Assembly (NCBI GenBank): GCA_033980235.1
Contig: CM067072.1
Span: 24,785,692-24,849,691 of the forward strand
DNA from: Diadema setosum
Lineage: Eukaryota > Echinodermata > Echinoidea > Diadematoida > Diadematidae
Length of the DNA: 64,000 bases
Reading direction: 5' to 3'
The first letter of the stretch is position 1. The number at the start of each line of letters is the position of its first letter. The notes under the pieces are model-generated. The model did no database searches and was not told the origin of the DNA. It saw only the letters and a list, made by a program, of their open reading frames with translations. Positions 14,586 to 39,993 of the stretch are shown here, piece after piece. A program made the translations under genes and the position numbers.

Positions 14586-15792
14586 ATCCTCATTTGGTTT
14601 GAACAATAAATGACTAACCCTGTGAGTTTTCATTAATTTGCATTGAGGTTTTACCTTCTGTATCTGCTACCCTTTCACACATACACACAAAACTGAAGCA
14701 ACTTTTACATCTTCAAGCTTGCACAGGGACAGACATTAAAGCCAGTGACATCTCTTTGCTTAAACAAAAATGAGTGCATGTACATTACATTTTTAAGTGG
14801 CATCGCAGTAACACGATTACAAGGGCTGTTGTAACACATCTATAAAACAATATGTAGGCCTATGAGTATACACATGATCTTCACATTCTTCAGCATCCAC
14901 TGAACTAAGCAAAGTCTTTCATTATGATTTTGCTTCTGTTTTACTGCTCTCTTTAACATGGCGTTCTCTCAATGACTTAATTCTCTTTGATGTCCACATG
15001 ATCCCATTGCATTTCATTTCCTAATCACGACTATACACTTGACAGCAAATAAATGTGTTTTTTCCCCCCATTTCTATCAGTACACTGTCGGTGGAAAAGT
15101 ATTTCACATTTGCCATCTTCAATGCCTTGCTCTGTGATATGCACACCCACTGACAGCAAAGCATGTTGAAACATCCCACTACTCACATAAAGTTTGAAAG
15201 CAGCAATTCAAGATTATATTACCAGGCGTTTCTTTCTTTATACAGATTGTGTCAATGAAATGTGTAATGATCTCATTTTTTTTTCTTTTTTTTTTGGTGA
15301 ATGTAAAATCAATAATGCGCTGCAGGCACAACATCCTACATTGTATATCTAGTCACACAGAAATGAATTATACCTGATTCTTGGAGTGGAAAGCCCTGAT
15401 GTACATAAATCCTGTTGAGCAGAAAGCACAGATCTACAATGTAAATGGTACTCTTCCTTTTCCACAGCAACACACCTCTTCATATCATTCACCTTAAATA
15501 TAACACATACGTGAATACTGAAGAAGTAGAAAATTACTTGAAAGTACAACACACACAAGCTCCCGTGATGACGAAATGCCATGTACCAGTTAAGAATGTA
15601 TAATTTCACTCTCTATAGAAAGACAGTGATTCTCCATCTCTACAGAAAAGTATCATGCTCAGTTCAAGATGGACGCCATAATACAATACTTGTAATGATG
15701 ACACCATTACCTGAGAATCTAAACACCTACTTGTCATGGCATGTCAGACAGCTATAAGCTCAGTACATAATGGTAGTTATAAGTCGCACAAT

Positions 15793-16260
15793 CCGCAGTC
15801 ACACTGGCAAAAGATTGCAAAGTTTAAGATCGCGATCTTTAAGATCTCGATCCGTTGCCAGTGTGACCGCAAGCTTCCAGCCTAAACTTCTTGCGAAACT
15901 TTCCACTCAAAGTAGGGATATTTTCCTCACCCAAACCAAACTTCTCTATCTTTGCCAGTGTGAACACCGGCAACTGAAACTTCACGAGGTTTGTCATATG
16001 ACCAGTCCACCAGTCTGTGTGCGGACAGTTCCTCCAAAGTGTGCAGCCATTGTGATATAGTATAGGTGTTCATTGTTACGTCACAATCACAAGCCATCAG
16101 ACTGCATACTCTTTCTTCTTCCTTGCGTAAGCGCACTAATGACCCAAACTTCTCGATCCAAAGATCGAGAAGTTTGGCTGCCAGTGTAAACGGACGACCA
16201 AAGATCACAAAGACTTTGCGATCTTAAACTTCTCACTCTTTTGCCAGAGTGAACGCAGCT
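15793..16260. repeat. Inverted-repeat element with internal GATC-type hairpins
   Basis: The ends CACACTGGCAAAAGATTGC and CTTTTGCCAGAGTG are complementary. The interior has palindromic GATCGCGATC and CTTCTCGATC/GATCGAGAAG arms. Probably a non-autonomous DNA element. Confidence 0.6.
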
Positions 16261-16372
16261 ACAGTTCGAGTTGCATTATTAGCCTCTGCACAAGGAGAAA
16301 TCTTCCATATCTTTTTAATAGTCCTGGTCAGCCATGCATATTTGCTTGATTCAGGATGAAGCTAGTGTTCAT

Positions 16373-19300
16373 TCACACTCTCTGTGCTTGCCCCATCAAC
16401 CAGTCTACTCCCTCGGTGAGACCATTTAGTGAATCGATCTCACAGTCTACAACCTGAGGAAAAAAAAAATTACAAGAATTTAGAAGGAAACATCTTAGGG
16501 GGAGATTACCATCAATGTAAATGTGGGCAGACATAGCACAGCTCCCGATATATAAGGTGCTTAACTTGTCGGTGTATGAACACCCACGTGGTAATGAATA
16601 AATAGTTAATAACGATTTCATTCAGTTACACACAGGCTTGTTAGCCAAGTGACATTGCCATGATGTGGTTTTAATGTTTTATGATTTTACAGTGGTTTCA
16701 TATTCACAGTCCCAGTATACACATAAAGTACATATAATGACACGAAAAAAATTTTTTAAGGGAAATAGAGGAGGGAAAACATGCATATTAATTTGGACAC
16801 ATTGCAAATCAACTTGGGAAATTGATTCATTTTAATGTTTATGGTTGGATGTATTTATTATGCATGGTCATTGTATCTGTCTCAAGTGACAAGGAATACT
16901 TTAAAAGTGGAAATATTTGCGCATTTCGCGCAACCAGAAGCTAGCACGAAAATACATTGTACAAGCACACAAATATTTTTGCATGCCATATGTTCCCATA
17001 TTTCATGTCCGGATTTCGCAGGACAAAAAAAAAAAATAATAATTAACCCAGCCAAGAGTGAAAAATTACTTGTGCAAAAATATCCACTTTTACAGAAGCC
17101 ATATTATAGCATTTGTGGACTATCAACTTTTTCCTAATTTCACTTTGGGTGGGGTCAGCATGTAGGGATACATGTACATGATTGACTGTATGATCACAGG
17201 TCTTTTATGCAGTTTGTCAACGAACATCCCCCTTTAATTGAGCTGATATATATATTTTTTTTTTTTCATATATCCCACACAGAAGAAGGTACACAAACTT
17301 CCAGTAGTCTTTAAACAAAATACTGTCAAATACCCATAATCCACAGCAAATCTATGAAAATTGATGATTAACCCATTGAGGATGGACTGATTTTGCTACA
17401 CCACACATTTTCCATAGACACCTGCCCGAGTATTCTCGGGACTCATCCTCAACGGGTTAAAAAAAACTACAACAATTTACCTTCCAAGGCCTCTGTAGTT
17501 TCTGTAATGAGAGTTGATCTGCCATCTTCACACATGGGACCCGCGGTGTTTCAGCCTCGGCGATGCTTGAGAGAACCAGGAGAGGTTTGCGCTCAGGCGT
17601 CCACTTTGGGTCCATGAAGGCGAAGAGCTCCGGACGACTAGCACTGCAGTAGCCTGGAGAGTGACCAAATGATGACCATCAGAAATTATTACACAAAGTA
17701 ATTGCAAGGGAAATCCAATTTCTACAATAACAAGCACAATATGAGATTATCAATCCACATGAAATAACTTTTATGGTGAAAAAAAGTAAATTTCATAGAA
17801 TGGCACTTTGTAGTACATGTGTATCTCACAGGTTTCCACATGAACAATCTATGGCCTTCAGGGGTCGCACTTAACTTGTTTTTTTAACTAGCCAGGCGGA
17901 CTACTTAGAATTAATTTTAACACTGAAGCAATATTTTGGCTAGCCAGACGGACTAGTAACTTCAGAATTTTATGATTTTTAGCTAGTCCGACGTGATTTT
18001 GGGTGGCCAATGGCCAGCGGACCATCGCCAATTTCGAACCCTGGCCTTTAAAGGGACTGTACAGTACTGGTTGAGGTGGGGATTCATGTTTTGAACATTC
18101 CTAAGTGAGATAATGAAAAGCCTCTTATGAAATATGAAAGAGCATGTTAGGTTTACAAATGGCCAAGATATCCAAGAAAGTGCTAATAATAAAAGGCGAC
18201 ATGCCACAACTTTATTAGGATCTCTTTGTTTCACCTTGTTTTTGGATATCTCAGCCATTTCAAAACCAATTTTCATCGAATAAACTTTTGATACCCCTTA
18301 GAACTGCATGCTCTTTGACATCTCATAGAGTGGTTTCTGAATATCTCGCAAAACGTTAAAAGCTAAATCCTCACCTCGACCAGAACTGTACACACCCTTT
18401 AAATTCCAGTGTTGTATCAAGCTCTAACAAAATATGAAACAAGGTGTATCAACATGAATTGATGCAAGACTGTTATACTAACTGAGAGATAAAACAAAAT
18501 TGAATACACAAGCCTCTCAATTTCAATGTTACTGGTGTTAAACTTAGCAATCCCAAGATTCTTATTGAAAATATGGTTAGAAAACTGTAGACAAAATATT
18601 TAAGACTATTTTGGCTTAATCAACACTACAAGAGACTGAACACTGTACTGTTAATTTTTGCTTCACAGTGGTACAGTTTTAATGTCGTCTTTATTGTTTT
18701 CAAAAGATTATACACAAAACTTTGACCCTTCACACATTTGCTAACCTTTCTTCAGGTTTTGTGATGCATCCACAACAAACACGAAGCCCCCTACATCTCT
18801 GAGCATGGACTTGACATGGTCGTTGGGTTCAAAGTTCATGAAGTCTTCTTCGTGCGGGTCAGGACCAGCAGCAGCTCCCCTCTCACCATGAACAGCGCCC
18901 TCGGCGTTGGAGTCTTCAGGAACTGGCGAGACTCTTTTTATCAATTTGCTCATGCGGGGCTGATCGTCACCACGGCTCTCTCGTTCTTTCCTGGGTTGGA
19001 CACAATTTGTTATGTTTCATAAGCCCACCATATTGTTTGGATTTTAGAAGTGACAAGAATCACTGTTAAAAGCTAGACAAATATCACACACATATATTCA
19101 AATATTCATAATAGATGTGCACGTTTTCATTATGTAGGATGAAACCTTCTTCACATAAACTGAACCAAAAAAAAAATGACAAAAGAATAAGATTTATTTA
19201 TTGTTGTTTATCTACTTTGAATTGTACATGCAGGAAATATTACGCTTTCACTGACATTAAGTTGGAAACTCTTGGAATGTAAGCATTCAGCCTGTAAATG

Positions 19301-22024
19301 CAAATTTAATTCATGCTTTCAATTTCTATTTTCACAAAAGCTGTCAATAACTTTCTGCAAATCTACCTTGTAGCAGAGTAGAGAACCACCAGGCGAAACC
19401 GATTTTTCTTGTTTACAGTCAGCTCAAAGCCAGTCCCAACACCTGAAACAACAAAACAAAGAAAATAATACTCAATCACTAATTTATCACATTATCCTTT
19501 CTAACCAGGTTAAAAAAAAAGTGTTACATGAGATATTTGCATTTGGAATGGAAGGGGGTGGGGGTGTCTGTCATACTGCTCCAAGTGGGGCAAGCCTCAT
19601 GGTAAGGGTAGGCCTATACAATCGCTGCTGCTCATAGTAGCGGACTTGAACCAGGGACCTTGTGTCTGAGAATCTGTGGTCTTATACACTGAGCTACAAT
19701 CGCTCAGTGATCTTACCAAACAATGCTGATCAAGAAAATTACAAACAAATAAACAAACAAATAGGGAAATATAATAGCATGCTCATGAATTTCATCCCAG
19801 AGAAATGGAGTAGTTACAAGCTACCTGGATACATGGCTGCAAACACGCCATTGACCTTGATGATGCTCGAGTCCTGGCCCGAGATCAGCTTCCGGACGAT
19901 GGTGGACGTGTCCGTCTCCAGGCCGGGACCGAACATGACAAAGATGGGAGAATGGCGGGAAGGGAGGAAGGACCTGAGGAAGCGTGGAATGGACGACAGA
20001 TTGAAAGCCGGTTCCTTCTGTAGCTCTGGGTTACATCGCATGTACCTAATTCACACAGGGGGAAACATGAAAATATCCATTACACATCAATATCAATAAA
20101 AGATCATACACGTACATATCTTTCATACTACAATATGCCTTGAGCTTGAACTCAAGGTTCTTAAAACTCCCAATAAATGCTGATATCATTTCATTAATAA
20201 TTTCATTCATGTTAACAATGTTTGTCCACCATTTGTATTTCTTGCTGATTATGATTCATACATGGAAATACTGGATTTTCTTTTATTCTAACAAGTAGAA
20301 ACAATAATTGAAAACAAAAATATTCTAACAGATTGACAATGGTAGGACAGAAATGCATGATAACAAGTTTTCCTGTTTCCAGAATGGCTTTTTTGTATTG
20401 TGAATTGCGATACAAACCAGGCTCTTTCAGCTTTCTTTTTCTTGACATGTTTAAAAAAAAATGTAACTGCATAGGCTGATATTGTTCTCCATCACTTTAC
20501 CTTGCTGTACTACATTTGCCTTTTAGCATATTAACTGGTGTGCTGTGCAATAAAAAAGAGGGTTCTCACACACACACACAAAAAATAGCAAGGTGTCAAA
20601 AAACTGTACATTACAGAGAACAATGTAATCATACCAATCCCTATAGCACATTGTGACAAAGTTTTACTCCAACTGTTGCATCACTAAACTCAATGGATCT
20701 GTTTGACTTGCAGCATGGTACAGTTGGGTGGGGGGCGGGTGGAGGAGGTGAATAAATATTGAATACCAATCATGGAGCTTGCAAAAAGTCACACGACTAA
20801 CTGCGTGAAGCATGACCAGATAAACTTACACATCTTTGTAGTCCACTCCTTGGCCCTGGGCTGTGAAGTTGGAGGGGTAGGTGCCATTGCTAACCTCTGA
20901 CCACTTGACCATGTCCTTGTCCAGGACTGACTTCCACAACAACTGGTCGTTGCAGAAACTATGGAATTGCCGACAAGTCGCACTCAGATTACAAATGTCC
21001 TTGGCATCAAGGAACTGCAGCATGTGAAGGAAGGCATATACCTGTTTAAAAGAAATAAAGAGGAGAACAGAACAAAAAAAAAAATAGTTGTGAAACCTTA
21101 TTTAACAGTTGCAGACATGCATTGTAGTTATCAGATGTTATATCAACCAAGAGGACTGACATGTACAACATTTTAAAACAATTTGTAAAACAATTTCTTC
21201 ATTAACCCGTTGAGGACGGACTGATTTTGCTACAACACGCATTTCCCATAGATACCTGCCCGAGTATACTCGGGACTCGTCCTCAACGGGTTAAGATGTG
21301 TAATCCTATTGTTAACTTTTGACATATATGCAATTCATTCATTTTGGATTGATTCAGAGGTAACAAGATTATATACAATGTACTTGTACATATTCTGCTT
21401 GCCTTTATTATCTAGAATACTAACAGGTAGCTTGGAAAAAGAAAGCATTGCGGGGTCCTTTTTTTTTTGCATTATAGTAACACACATTGTTCTCTGTTTA
21501 TATTACAGGCAGCTTATTAATTTTTGTGATGGAAATCTAACAAAAAACAAAACAACAAACAAACAAACAAAAACACTATCTATGTATAGTCTAGTAGGTT
21601 GTCTGAAAGAAGTGAATCCAAAGTACACTTCATAACATACTGGAATGTTCAGGAGAGTTGCATCCCTGGTGTCATCATCGCAGAGGTTGTCACAATCAGG
21701 CTGTGCAGCAGACATCTCATCTCCATCATCACCGACGGCCATCATGGCTTGATGATGATCTCCCATCTCGGCTGAATGCCCAGGCCTCGGTTCTGGCACT
21801 GATCCTACCTCTACCAGTCCTGGTCCATCGACCCCATCTGGTCCCACTGTGTGATCATCCATGGCGAACAGATTACGGCATTGCTGCGAAAGACGCAATG
21901 AGATGTTCAGAAGCTGCACCTGCTGAACAAAGTGGTCCAGATCAAAGTAGGAGCTGGCGTTGGCCTGGCTCTGTCTCATCAGAGCTTCCTCTACTTCTCG
22001 CATGTTTTTCTCATTTCCGAACAT
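16373..22024 (-). CDS. FBXO4: F-box only protein 4 (FBXO4)-like, complete, 7 exons
   Basis: Substrate-recognition subunit of an SCF (SKP1-CUL1-F-box) ubiquitin ligase. Exons in transcript order: 22024-21641, 21041-20830, 20045-19825, 19442-19367, 18990-18746, 17653-17481, 16453-16373; all phases join, giving 463 residues. Residues about 124-175 form the F-box (LLNIPVYAFLHMLQFLDAKD, then a TCRQF and LLWKS pattern). Downstream is the FBXO4-specific atypical small-GTPase-like domain: FVMFGPGLETDTS, FRLVVLYSATRKERE, then a 'VGGFVFVVDAS' strand, RKPLLVLSSI and a C-terminal GLTEGVDWLM. These match human FBXO4 in order and spacing. The protein is longer than the 387-residue human one because of an acidic, low-complexity stretch (about residues 60-120) before the F-box. 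The start Met at 22024 is the first ATG after a purine-rich stretch; a further 5' coding exon is possible but not needed. Vertebrate FBXO4 is reported to target cyclin D1 and TRF1; whether that holds here is unknown. Confidence 0.88.
16898..17095. repeat. MITE-like element, GTAAAAGTGGAAATTTT family, copy 2
   Basis: In the last intron of FBXO4. Shares TTTCGCGCAACCAGAAGCTAG and the AAAATATCCACTTTTACAG end with the other copies. Confidence 0.7.
17368..17460. repeat. 93-bp palindromic repeat, copy 1
   Basis: Begins TTAACCCATTGAGGATGGAC and ends ATCCTCAACGGGTTAA, with CCCGAGTATTCTCGGG in the arm. Near-identical copies are at 21202-21294 and 59293-59385, and a diverged inverted one at 53128-53227. 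Starts and ends with TTAA. Confidence 0.75.
18047..18402. repeat. About 355-bp inverted repeat, AAAGGGACTGTACAGTACTGG family, copy 1
   Basis: Lies in an FBXO4 intron. The arms read inward from TTAAAGGGACTGTACAG and outward to CTGTACACACCCTTTAA. A second copy with the same internal blocks (AATCTCAGCCATTTCAAAAC-like) is at 39994-40362. Confidence 0.7.
19635..19702 (-). repeat. tRNA-derived SINE head or tRNA relic
   Basis: Read on the minus strand, TAGCTCAGTGTATAAGA resembles the RNA polymerase III A box region and GGTTCAAGTCC the B box, at roughly tRNA spacing. The T-stem does not pair well and no convincing cloverleaf forms, so it is a SINE head or degraded tRNA copy, not a working tRNA gene. 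Confidence 0.45.
21202..21294. repeat. 93-bp palindromic repeat, copy 2
   Basis: TTAACCCGTTGAGGACGGAC at one end and GTCCTCAACGGGTTAA at the other, with CCCGAGTATACTCGGG inside. In the first FBXO4 intron. Confidence 0.8.
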
Positions 22025-23788
22025 CTTTGTTTTGTTTTGTTTTAGTTTTTTGTGTTTTTTTTTTTTTTGGGGGGGGGGGGGTTGCCAAATAACACACACA
22101 CAACACAATTTGTAATTTGGTGTAATTCAACTTTCTCTTCTGATTCTACAAAATGAGCTTGATCATATATATAAATGTAAGAATACTTTTCTGATGAGCA
22201 CAAGGTTCTATTTCTGTTCAAGCTTCTCGCAAATCAAAGTAAATTTACGACTTAAACAGTTAGTCTTTCATCTTCAGCCTACTGAAAAAATGACAGCTAA
22301 ATAACATGAACAGCTGAGACGACACAACCAAGTTAATCCTGTGATCGTGATAGAAGGTGAGAAGTTCACAATAGTTCAAGCTCATCCCATGCACGTGCAC
22401 ATCATATGTGCACAACACACTTGGAACAGTACTACAAGTACTAGTACTACACAAGAGAACTTGAAGGCTTGCTTATAAATGTATTCACAAGGCCCAAAGC
22501 AAAAGGGCCAGAAGCATACACACAGCACAATACAGCCGTGCAGCCTAACCCCTGGGCGCTCGCTCCTTGACCTTGCTGTGCCTGTGGCCTGTGTGTGGGG
22601 CCCTGCTGTGTGGTCGCAGTTTAGTTGGTAAATCCAACCAGTCAGTCACTGTTTTCTACTACTGTCACTCTGTACTGTATAGAGTGCCGCAATGGCAGTG
22701 GTGCGGTGGAGTACTTGCTTTTTCTCTCGACACAACTCTTTCAAACTAGACCACTACGCCGGCGTGACAACTTTATAATAGATACTTCAGACCTACCTGT
22801 ATTTATGTGCCTTGTCTGAATCCCAAGGACTAGATCACGTTGTCGTCTTCGTTTCCACGCTGGAAGATATTGCGTAATCTCGAGTTCCGTGTGTAAATAT
22901 CAACAGTCTAAAGATAGTACAAAACGTCATTCATTAGCCTATTTTCAATCTTTTTGTGTAATTATCAAAATATTGTTTCATTAAACCTTCATAATGCTGA
23001 ACTACATTTTCTATACCTGAAGTTGTCTGATATTTTTGATAAATTATTCACTATCTAGTTACTAAGTTTTCAGAGTACATCCCAGTATCACAAAACATAA
23101 AAGGTTTATAGATTGTCTACACAGAGATACGCTGTATAGAAGACTACTTGCACAATATGCTGGCGAGCGCGAGTGGCAGTGTCCAAGCTTTACATAGTGA
23201 AATGCAACCCGCTCGTCATTGATCGTTGTACCGGCTGGTGACGCAAAGCGGAAATCGTTCGGCGTCGGGGTATGATGGCACTTCCTTGATGCGACCAGCT
23301 ATACCTGGCCTGGATGGGCATGAGCGGGGCGTAGACTTCCCTTCCTTGACTTTCTTTGAATACCCTGTGTCGTGGAGCGAGTGTGCTAGGCTGACTTCTT
23401 GCGTCGTTCTCATCTCAATTCACTGCTTCTCAGCTCCTTCAGCTCAGCCAGCGCCAAGCTTCATAAACGCCACATCACCTTTTTATACACAGAGTCATTG
23501 TCTTGTAAGTAAATTTAAATTGGTACTAAAGTGATAGTAGTACGGGTAAATTTACTTGCTTGTCATCCAAGTCATCATTGACATTTTAGACTATAATGTA
23601 GAGTGTTAAATAATGATGAATATTGCTGCTTCTGCCTCTGATCTGACTGATTAGTATATAGCTCACATTAAAGTTCTGAAATGTCAATTTAATATACAAT
23701 CTAATTTTTGTGAGTGAAATTTAGCCATGTGTAAGCATGCATGATAAGATTTAAGTAATGAGCTATTCAGGCAGTGGGAGACTGTCAC
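22025..23788. other. Divergent intergenic region between FBXO4 and TIR gene A
   Basis: FBXO4 is transcribed leftward and TIR gene A rightward from this stretch. It holds a T-run followed by a G-run at about 22050-22081, a short palindrome (AGTACTAGTACT) near 22436-22447 and moderate CpG content around 23150-23300. A clean donor-like GTAAGTAA at 23505 could belong to an alternative untranslated exon. The open frame at 23226-23534 has no recognisable domain and I do not call it a gene. Confidence 0.45.
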
Positions 23789-23798
23789 TATATAAATA
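23789..23798 (+). promoter_or_regulatory. Candidate TATA box of TIR gene A
   Basis: TATATAAATA lies about 230 bases before the start codon. About 30 bases downstream would be the transcription start. A donor-like AG|GTAAAT at 23872/23873 and a pyrimidine-rich acceptor CTGCAG ending at 23984 would define an untranslated first exon (about 23820-23872) and a 112-base intron. The arrangement resembles that proposed for TIR gene B. Inference; no transcript data. Confidence 0.45.
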
Positions 23799-24016
23799 GG
23801 TCAGTGGTGGATGGGGGGGGGGGGGGATCGAGAAGAAATTTTTAAAAAGAAGATGAAAGGGGAAAGATAAAGGTAAATAGCTGGGCATTTCTCTGTGTAT
23901 GACGAACACAGTAAACTATCAATGCATACAACTTTCCAAGTGTCCCTGCAGTTTTTGTAATTTGATCTTGTTCTTTCCCTGCAGTGCCTTTAGCGCTATT
24001 CTTGTCTCGCAGCAAG

Positions 24017-36362
<12,346 letters not shown>

Positions 36363-37080
36363 GATGCTGTGACCCTTTGATTAAGAAGATACCCAGACCA
36401 CTGCAGCCTTGAAGCTGTCTGAAGCTGTCTGAAGCCACAGGGAAGGATAGAGACCACCAAGAAACATGCTCCCAGCTTCCCACCTCACTTGGCGAGTCCT
36501 GGATCTTCTAAAAAAGCACACCGATGAAAATTTGAAAGTATCCATGTCATCCTATCGAGAGTTATCACCTTCTGAAGTTAGAGACATCTTGTCTTTTGAA
36601 AAAAACAAACAAACAAACAATGTGCAACTCCGTGGTATGTCTCAAGAGCCACTCTCAGCCAAATGTAGTGTAGTATATATTAGCTGAAAGCTATCCCTCG
36701 AAATCTGATTTGAAAAAATTAATACATGTATTTGACAGTCACTTGTGTATCCTCTTTTACATTGCATGGTGATATATATTACAGTGTGCAAGATTTTGCA
36801 TACTGTTACTCACCAAAAGGAGTAGTCTCGGTGACTCATTTAGACCAAAGAAGGTCTGAGGATTTTTTTTTCTCATTTATGCACAAATTTGGTGAAAATC
36901 ATCCTCATGTATTAGTTAGTTTTGATTTGGTCTGATCTCTTGCCACTTGTGTTCTCTAGCCATCTTCTTGCATCATTAGCATTCTCCATCATCAAGTTAG
37001 ATGGTATTTTTTGACAAACATATGGACCACTCTGAAAATCAGCATTGCGGGAAGGACTTTCATCCCATGTGTGATGAATT

Positions 37081-37648
37081 TTAAAGGACAAGTTCACCTT
37101 CATAGACATGTGGGTTGAGTCAATGCAGCAATATTAATACAACACATCAGTGAGAGTTTGAGCAAAATCGGACAATTCGTTAAAAAGTTATGAATTTTTG
37201 AAGTTACTGCTCAGTCACGGCTGGATGAAAAGACTACTATAGCTTGTGATGTCACATGAGTACAACGATATAAAGAAAGAATAAAGAAAATTCAACATAT
37301 TTCAATTTTTCTCGCATAACAAAAGAACACTCGACTTCTCTCTTGCAGAAGACAGGGGGAATAATAGTACCCTTCACATACGTCAGTAGCAAGTCGAAGA
37401 AATGTGCACTTTATTCAAAAAGTAAAGTTTTGTGAAATTCTCTTTTTATTTTCCTTGTATAGTTGTACGCATGTGACATCATACACTGTAGTAGTCTTCT
37501 CTTCCAGCAGTGACTGCGCAGATACTTAAAATATTCGTAACTTTTGCACGGATTGTCCAATTTTCCTCAAATTTTCACTGATGTGTTCTACTAATATTGC
37601 TGCATTCTCTCAACCATCATGTATATGAAGGTGGACTTGTCCTTTAAG
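37081..37648. repeat. About 570-bp long-inverted-repeat element, copy 1
   Basis: TTAAAGGACAAGTTCACCTT at the left and AAGGTGGACTTGTCCTTTAA at the right; long arms include GTTTGAGCAAAATCGGACAA against TTGTCCAATTTTCCTCAAAT. The same element is at 54907-55482 in intron 2 of TIR gene B. Confidence 0.8.
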
Positions 37649-38956
37649 AAGGAAGACAGCTTTCTCTAAAATGTGAGCTTCTGTTGTATGCATCATTTTC
37701 TTTGTAGATCCCAGTTTGAATTTTGCTGCAGTCATAGCAAGCATGAAAATGGACTACATAAAACTACCTCCTGCTTAGGCAGACCGATGTCAGAGCTCAT
37801 ACATTATATGACCTTTTTACTCTGTCCAAAGACTTATTGCAGTCTTTATCTATTGCATCGCATCTTCAAAAATTCCATCATACTGCCATCATATGATGGT
37901 CTAGTTTTTAAATGAGGTCATTGCAGGACTAAAGTGGAAGCGTCTACTGTGTAAGCTGTTATTTTCGTGAGGGTTTAATTTTTGCAAAGTTCGTGAATCA
38001 CAGTTGGATGACAAATTTAAAGACACGCAAAAATGTCTGCATGCACTGTGTTAATACAGCATTAAAGGGATGCAGTCCTCATGAAATTAAAAAAAATATG
38101 TTGTTGTTGGTACCTCCAATGAACTACTTTCATCAAAAACAAACTTTCAAATCACCAAATAAGCTCGTACATTTCGGTTAAAAAAGTGTGACTCTGCAAA
38201 TGAACAAGTCTTGGCAGAGAGTCATACATCATCAATGCACAACTCTTTCCAGCGGTGTTCTGCTTGTCATCCCTAGTTATTTATAAATACATGTTTTCTA
38301 TTTATTTTTATATTAATTGTATATATAAATAAGCTTGAAATATTTTGTTTGAAATAATAAAACCACATATTGTCACATTTTATGAAAAATCAGATATGAT
38401 CATTTTGAACACTTAAATTGGTTTTCTGAGGCACGGCTGTCAACTTGAGAGTAGGGCATCAATGACGTTGCACCTTTTGGCAGGCTCTTACACGATCGCT
38501 TGCAGGAATTATTTTTTAAAAATCGAGTACGAAGACAATTTTTGATGTCCACATGTATAAACTGGTGAAAGGTTATATTTTCTAATCTTCTTAATTATCA
38601 GTACAGTGAAAATCTCAGGACTGCTTCCCTTTAACGTAAGTGTAGGTGTCGATTGCGAAAAACAATATCACACGAAAATTGTCTATGACCTTGTAATTCA
38701 CGAAAATATCCGTACGCAAAAATAACATCGTATACAGTATGTCACTAATTGATATAATTATACACTTAAAAAGAAGGTTAGAATAATGAGTGTTTTCACA
38801 AGATGTTGTTCCCTACAACAATACCACTGAACCTGTCTGTAGCAGTCACTTAACCTGAAACCGACACATTGACCTTAGCCAACAGTTGGCTACTAGGATC
38901 AGGTTGATGGTTAATGTGATTTTAACACATATTACCACTGCATTTACTGCTTGTAG

Positions 38957-39171
38957 TACTGCAAAAGTGGAAATTTTTGCGGTGTTGAAATTTTGTGCAT
39001 TTTGCACAGCCAGAAACTAGTGTGAAAAAAAAAAAAGCGTGCAAATATTTTTCCTTGCCATATGTTTCAATAGTTGATGTCTTGATTCCGTGGAATTAAA
39101 AACACACGAAACTCTTCGTACCTGGCCAAGTGCAAAAAATAAGGGTTGTGCGAAAATATCCACTTTTACAT
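38957..39171. repeat. MITE-like element, GTAAAAGTGGAAATTTT family, copy 4
   Basis: TACTGCAAAAGTGGAAATTT at the left and AAAATATCCACTTTTACA at the right. Confidence 0.75.
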
Positions 39172-39993
39172 TGTGTCTATGGTACACACTTGAAGACAAG
39201 GGTCTACAATGTATGTATACCATATTGCTTCAATATCATCAAATCTTAAAGTTCATTTCAATTTTCTGTGGTAAAACAAAACATTTGATTGACCTAAAAA
39301 TGGGTCATTATCTGAAAACTTGGAATGCTGGCATTTATATCAGGCTCAGCCTGGAGTGAGTGACCACTATACACACTGAAATATTAATAACAGAAAGCAA
39401 AGTTATTAGCACCTTCACTTGCCTTGCTATACAGGATGACATTGTACACAGTGTGTATTGTCAGTATTTTTCATATGTTGAATCTTCATTGGCCATGTAG
39501 ACACACAGATATGACTGTATAGGTGCAAGAGATTTTCAATGCATCTGACTTTTCGTAAAGTTTTTGTAAATTTGTTTAAATGTGGCTAAGCCACCAACAA
39601 ACATACTTATTAAAAGGAAATTCATACTTTTTAATACTACTTAGTGTTGCCTCAGCAGTCAATCAGAGCGTGTACCAGATGCATAATGCTACAGAGCCTT
39701 TTTCTTACCACTCGTCTAATTGGGCAAGCAGATTTTTGGATTGCTGTAGAACACTTGCCTGAACATGAATTTTGTAGGCTCAAAAAGAAGGTCCAAAAAT
39801 ATCATAAAATGAAATATAGAAAATCATTTGTAAGTCAAGGCCTTGATAAATGCAGTCAATACAATAAACACTACATATTGATTTCTCACACTTAAACACA
39901 ATGGAGTAACAAACTTAGTTCAGTTGAGTGTTGGTATTGCATTACATTACAGCTTCTGAATCATGTAAGTCTTGGAAAGTTACTGAAATTAAA

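Larger units (their letters stand above)
7905..16372. other. Intergenic region between SPTLC1 and FBXO4, repeat-rich
   Basis: The two genes converge on this stretch, so it contains both 3' UTRs. A possible SPTLC1 poly(A) signal AATAAA is at 9187-9192, but several others exist and none can be chosen from sequence alone. A (TC)n microsatellite lies at about 7974-8005. I see no run of exon-like coding sequence; open frames here are short and low complexity. Most recognisable content is inverted-repeat elements, listed separately. Confidence 0.6.

Noticed and set aside
21503..22108. 201-codon minus-strand open frame as one exon
   Set aside because: Only 22024-21641 belongs to FBXO4; the frame runs past a GT donor into intron and upstream into a poly(T)/poly(G) tract.
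23226..23534. 102-codon open frame upstream of TIR gene A as a possible coding first exon
   Set aside because: It does not join in frame to the gene A start and its peptide shows no recognisable features; the TATA-linked untranslated exon fits better.
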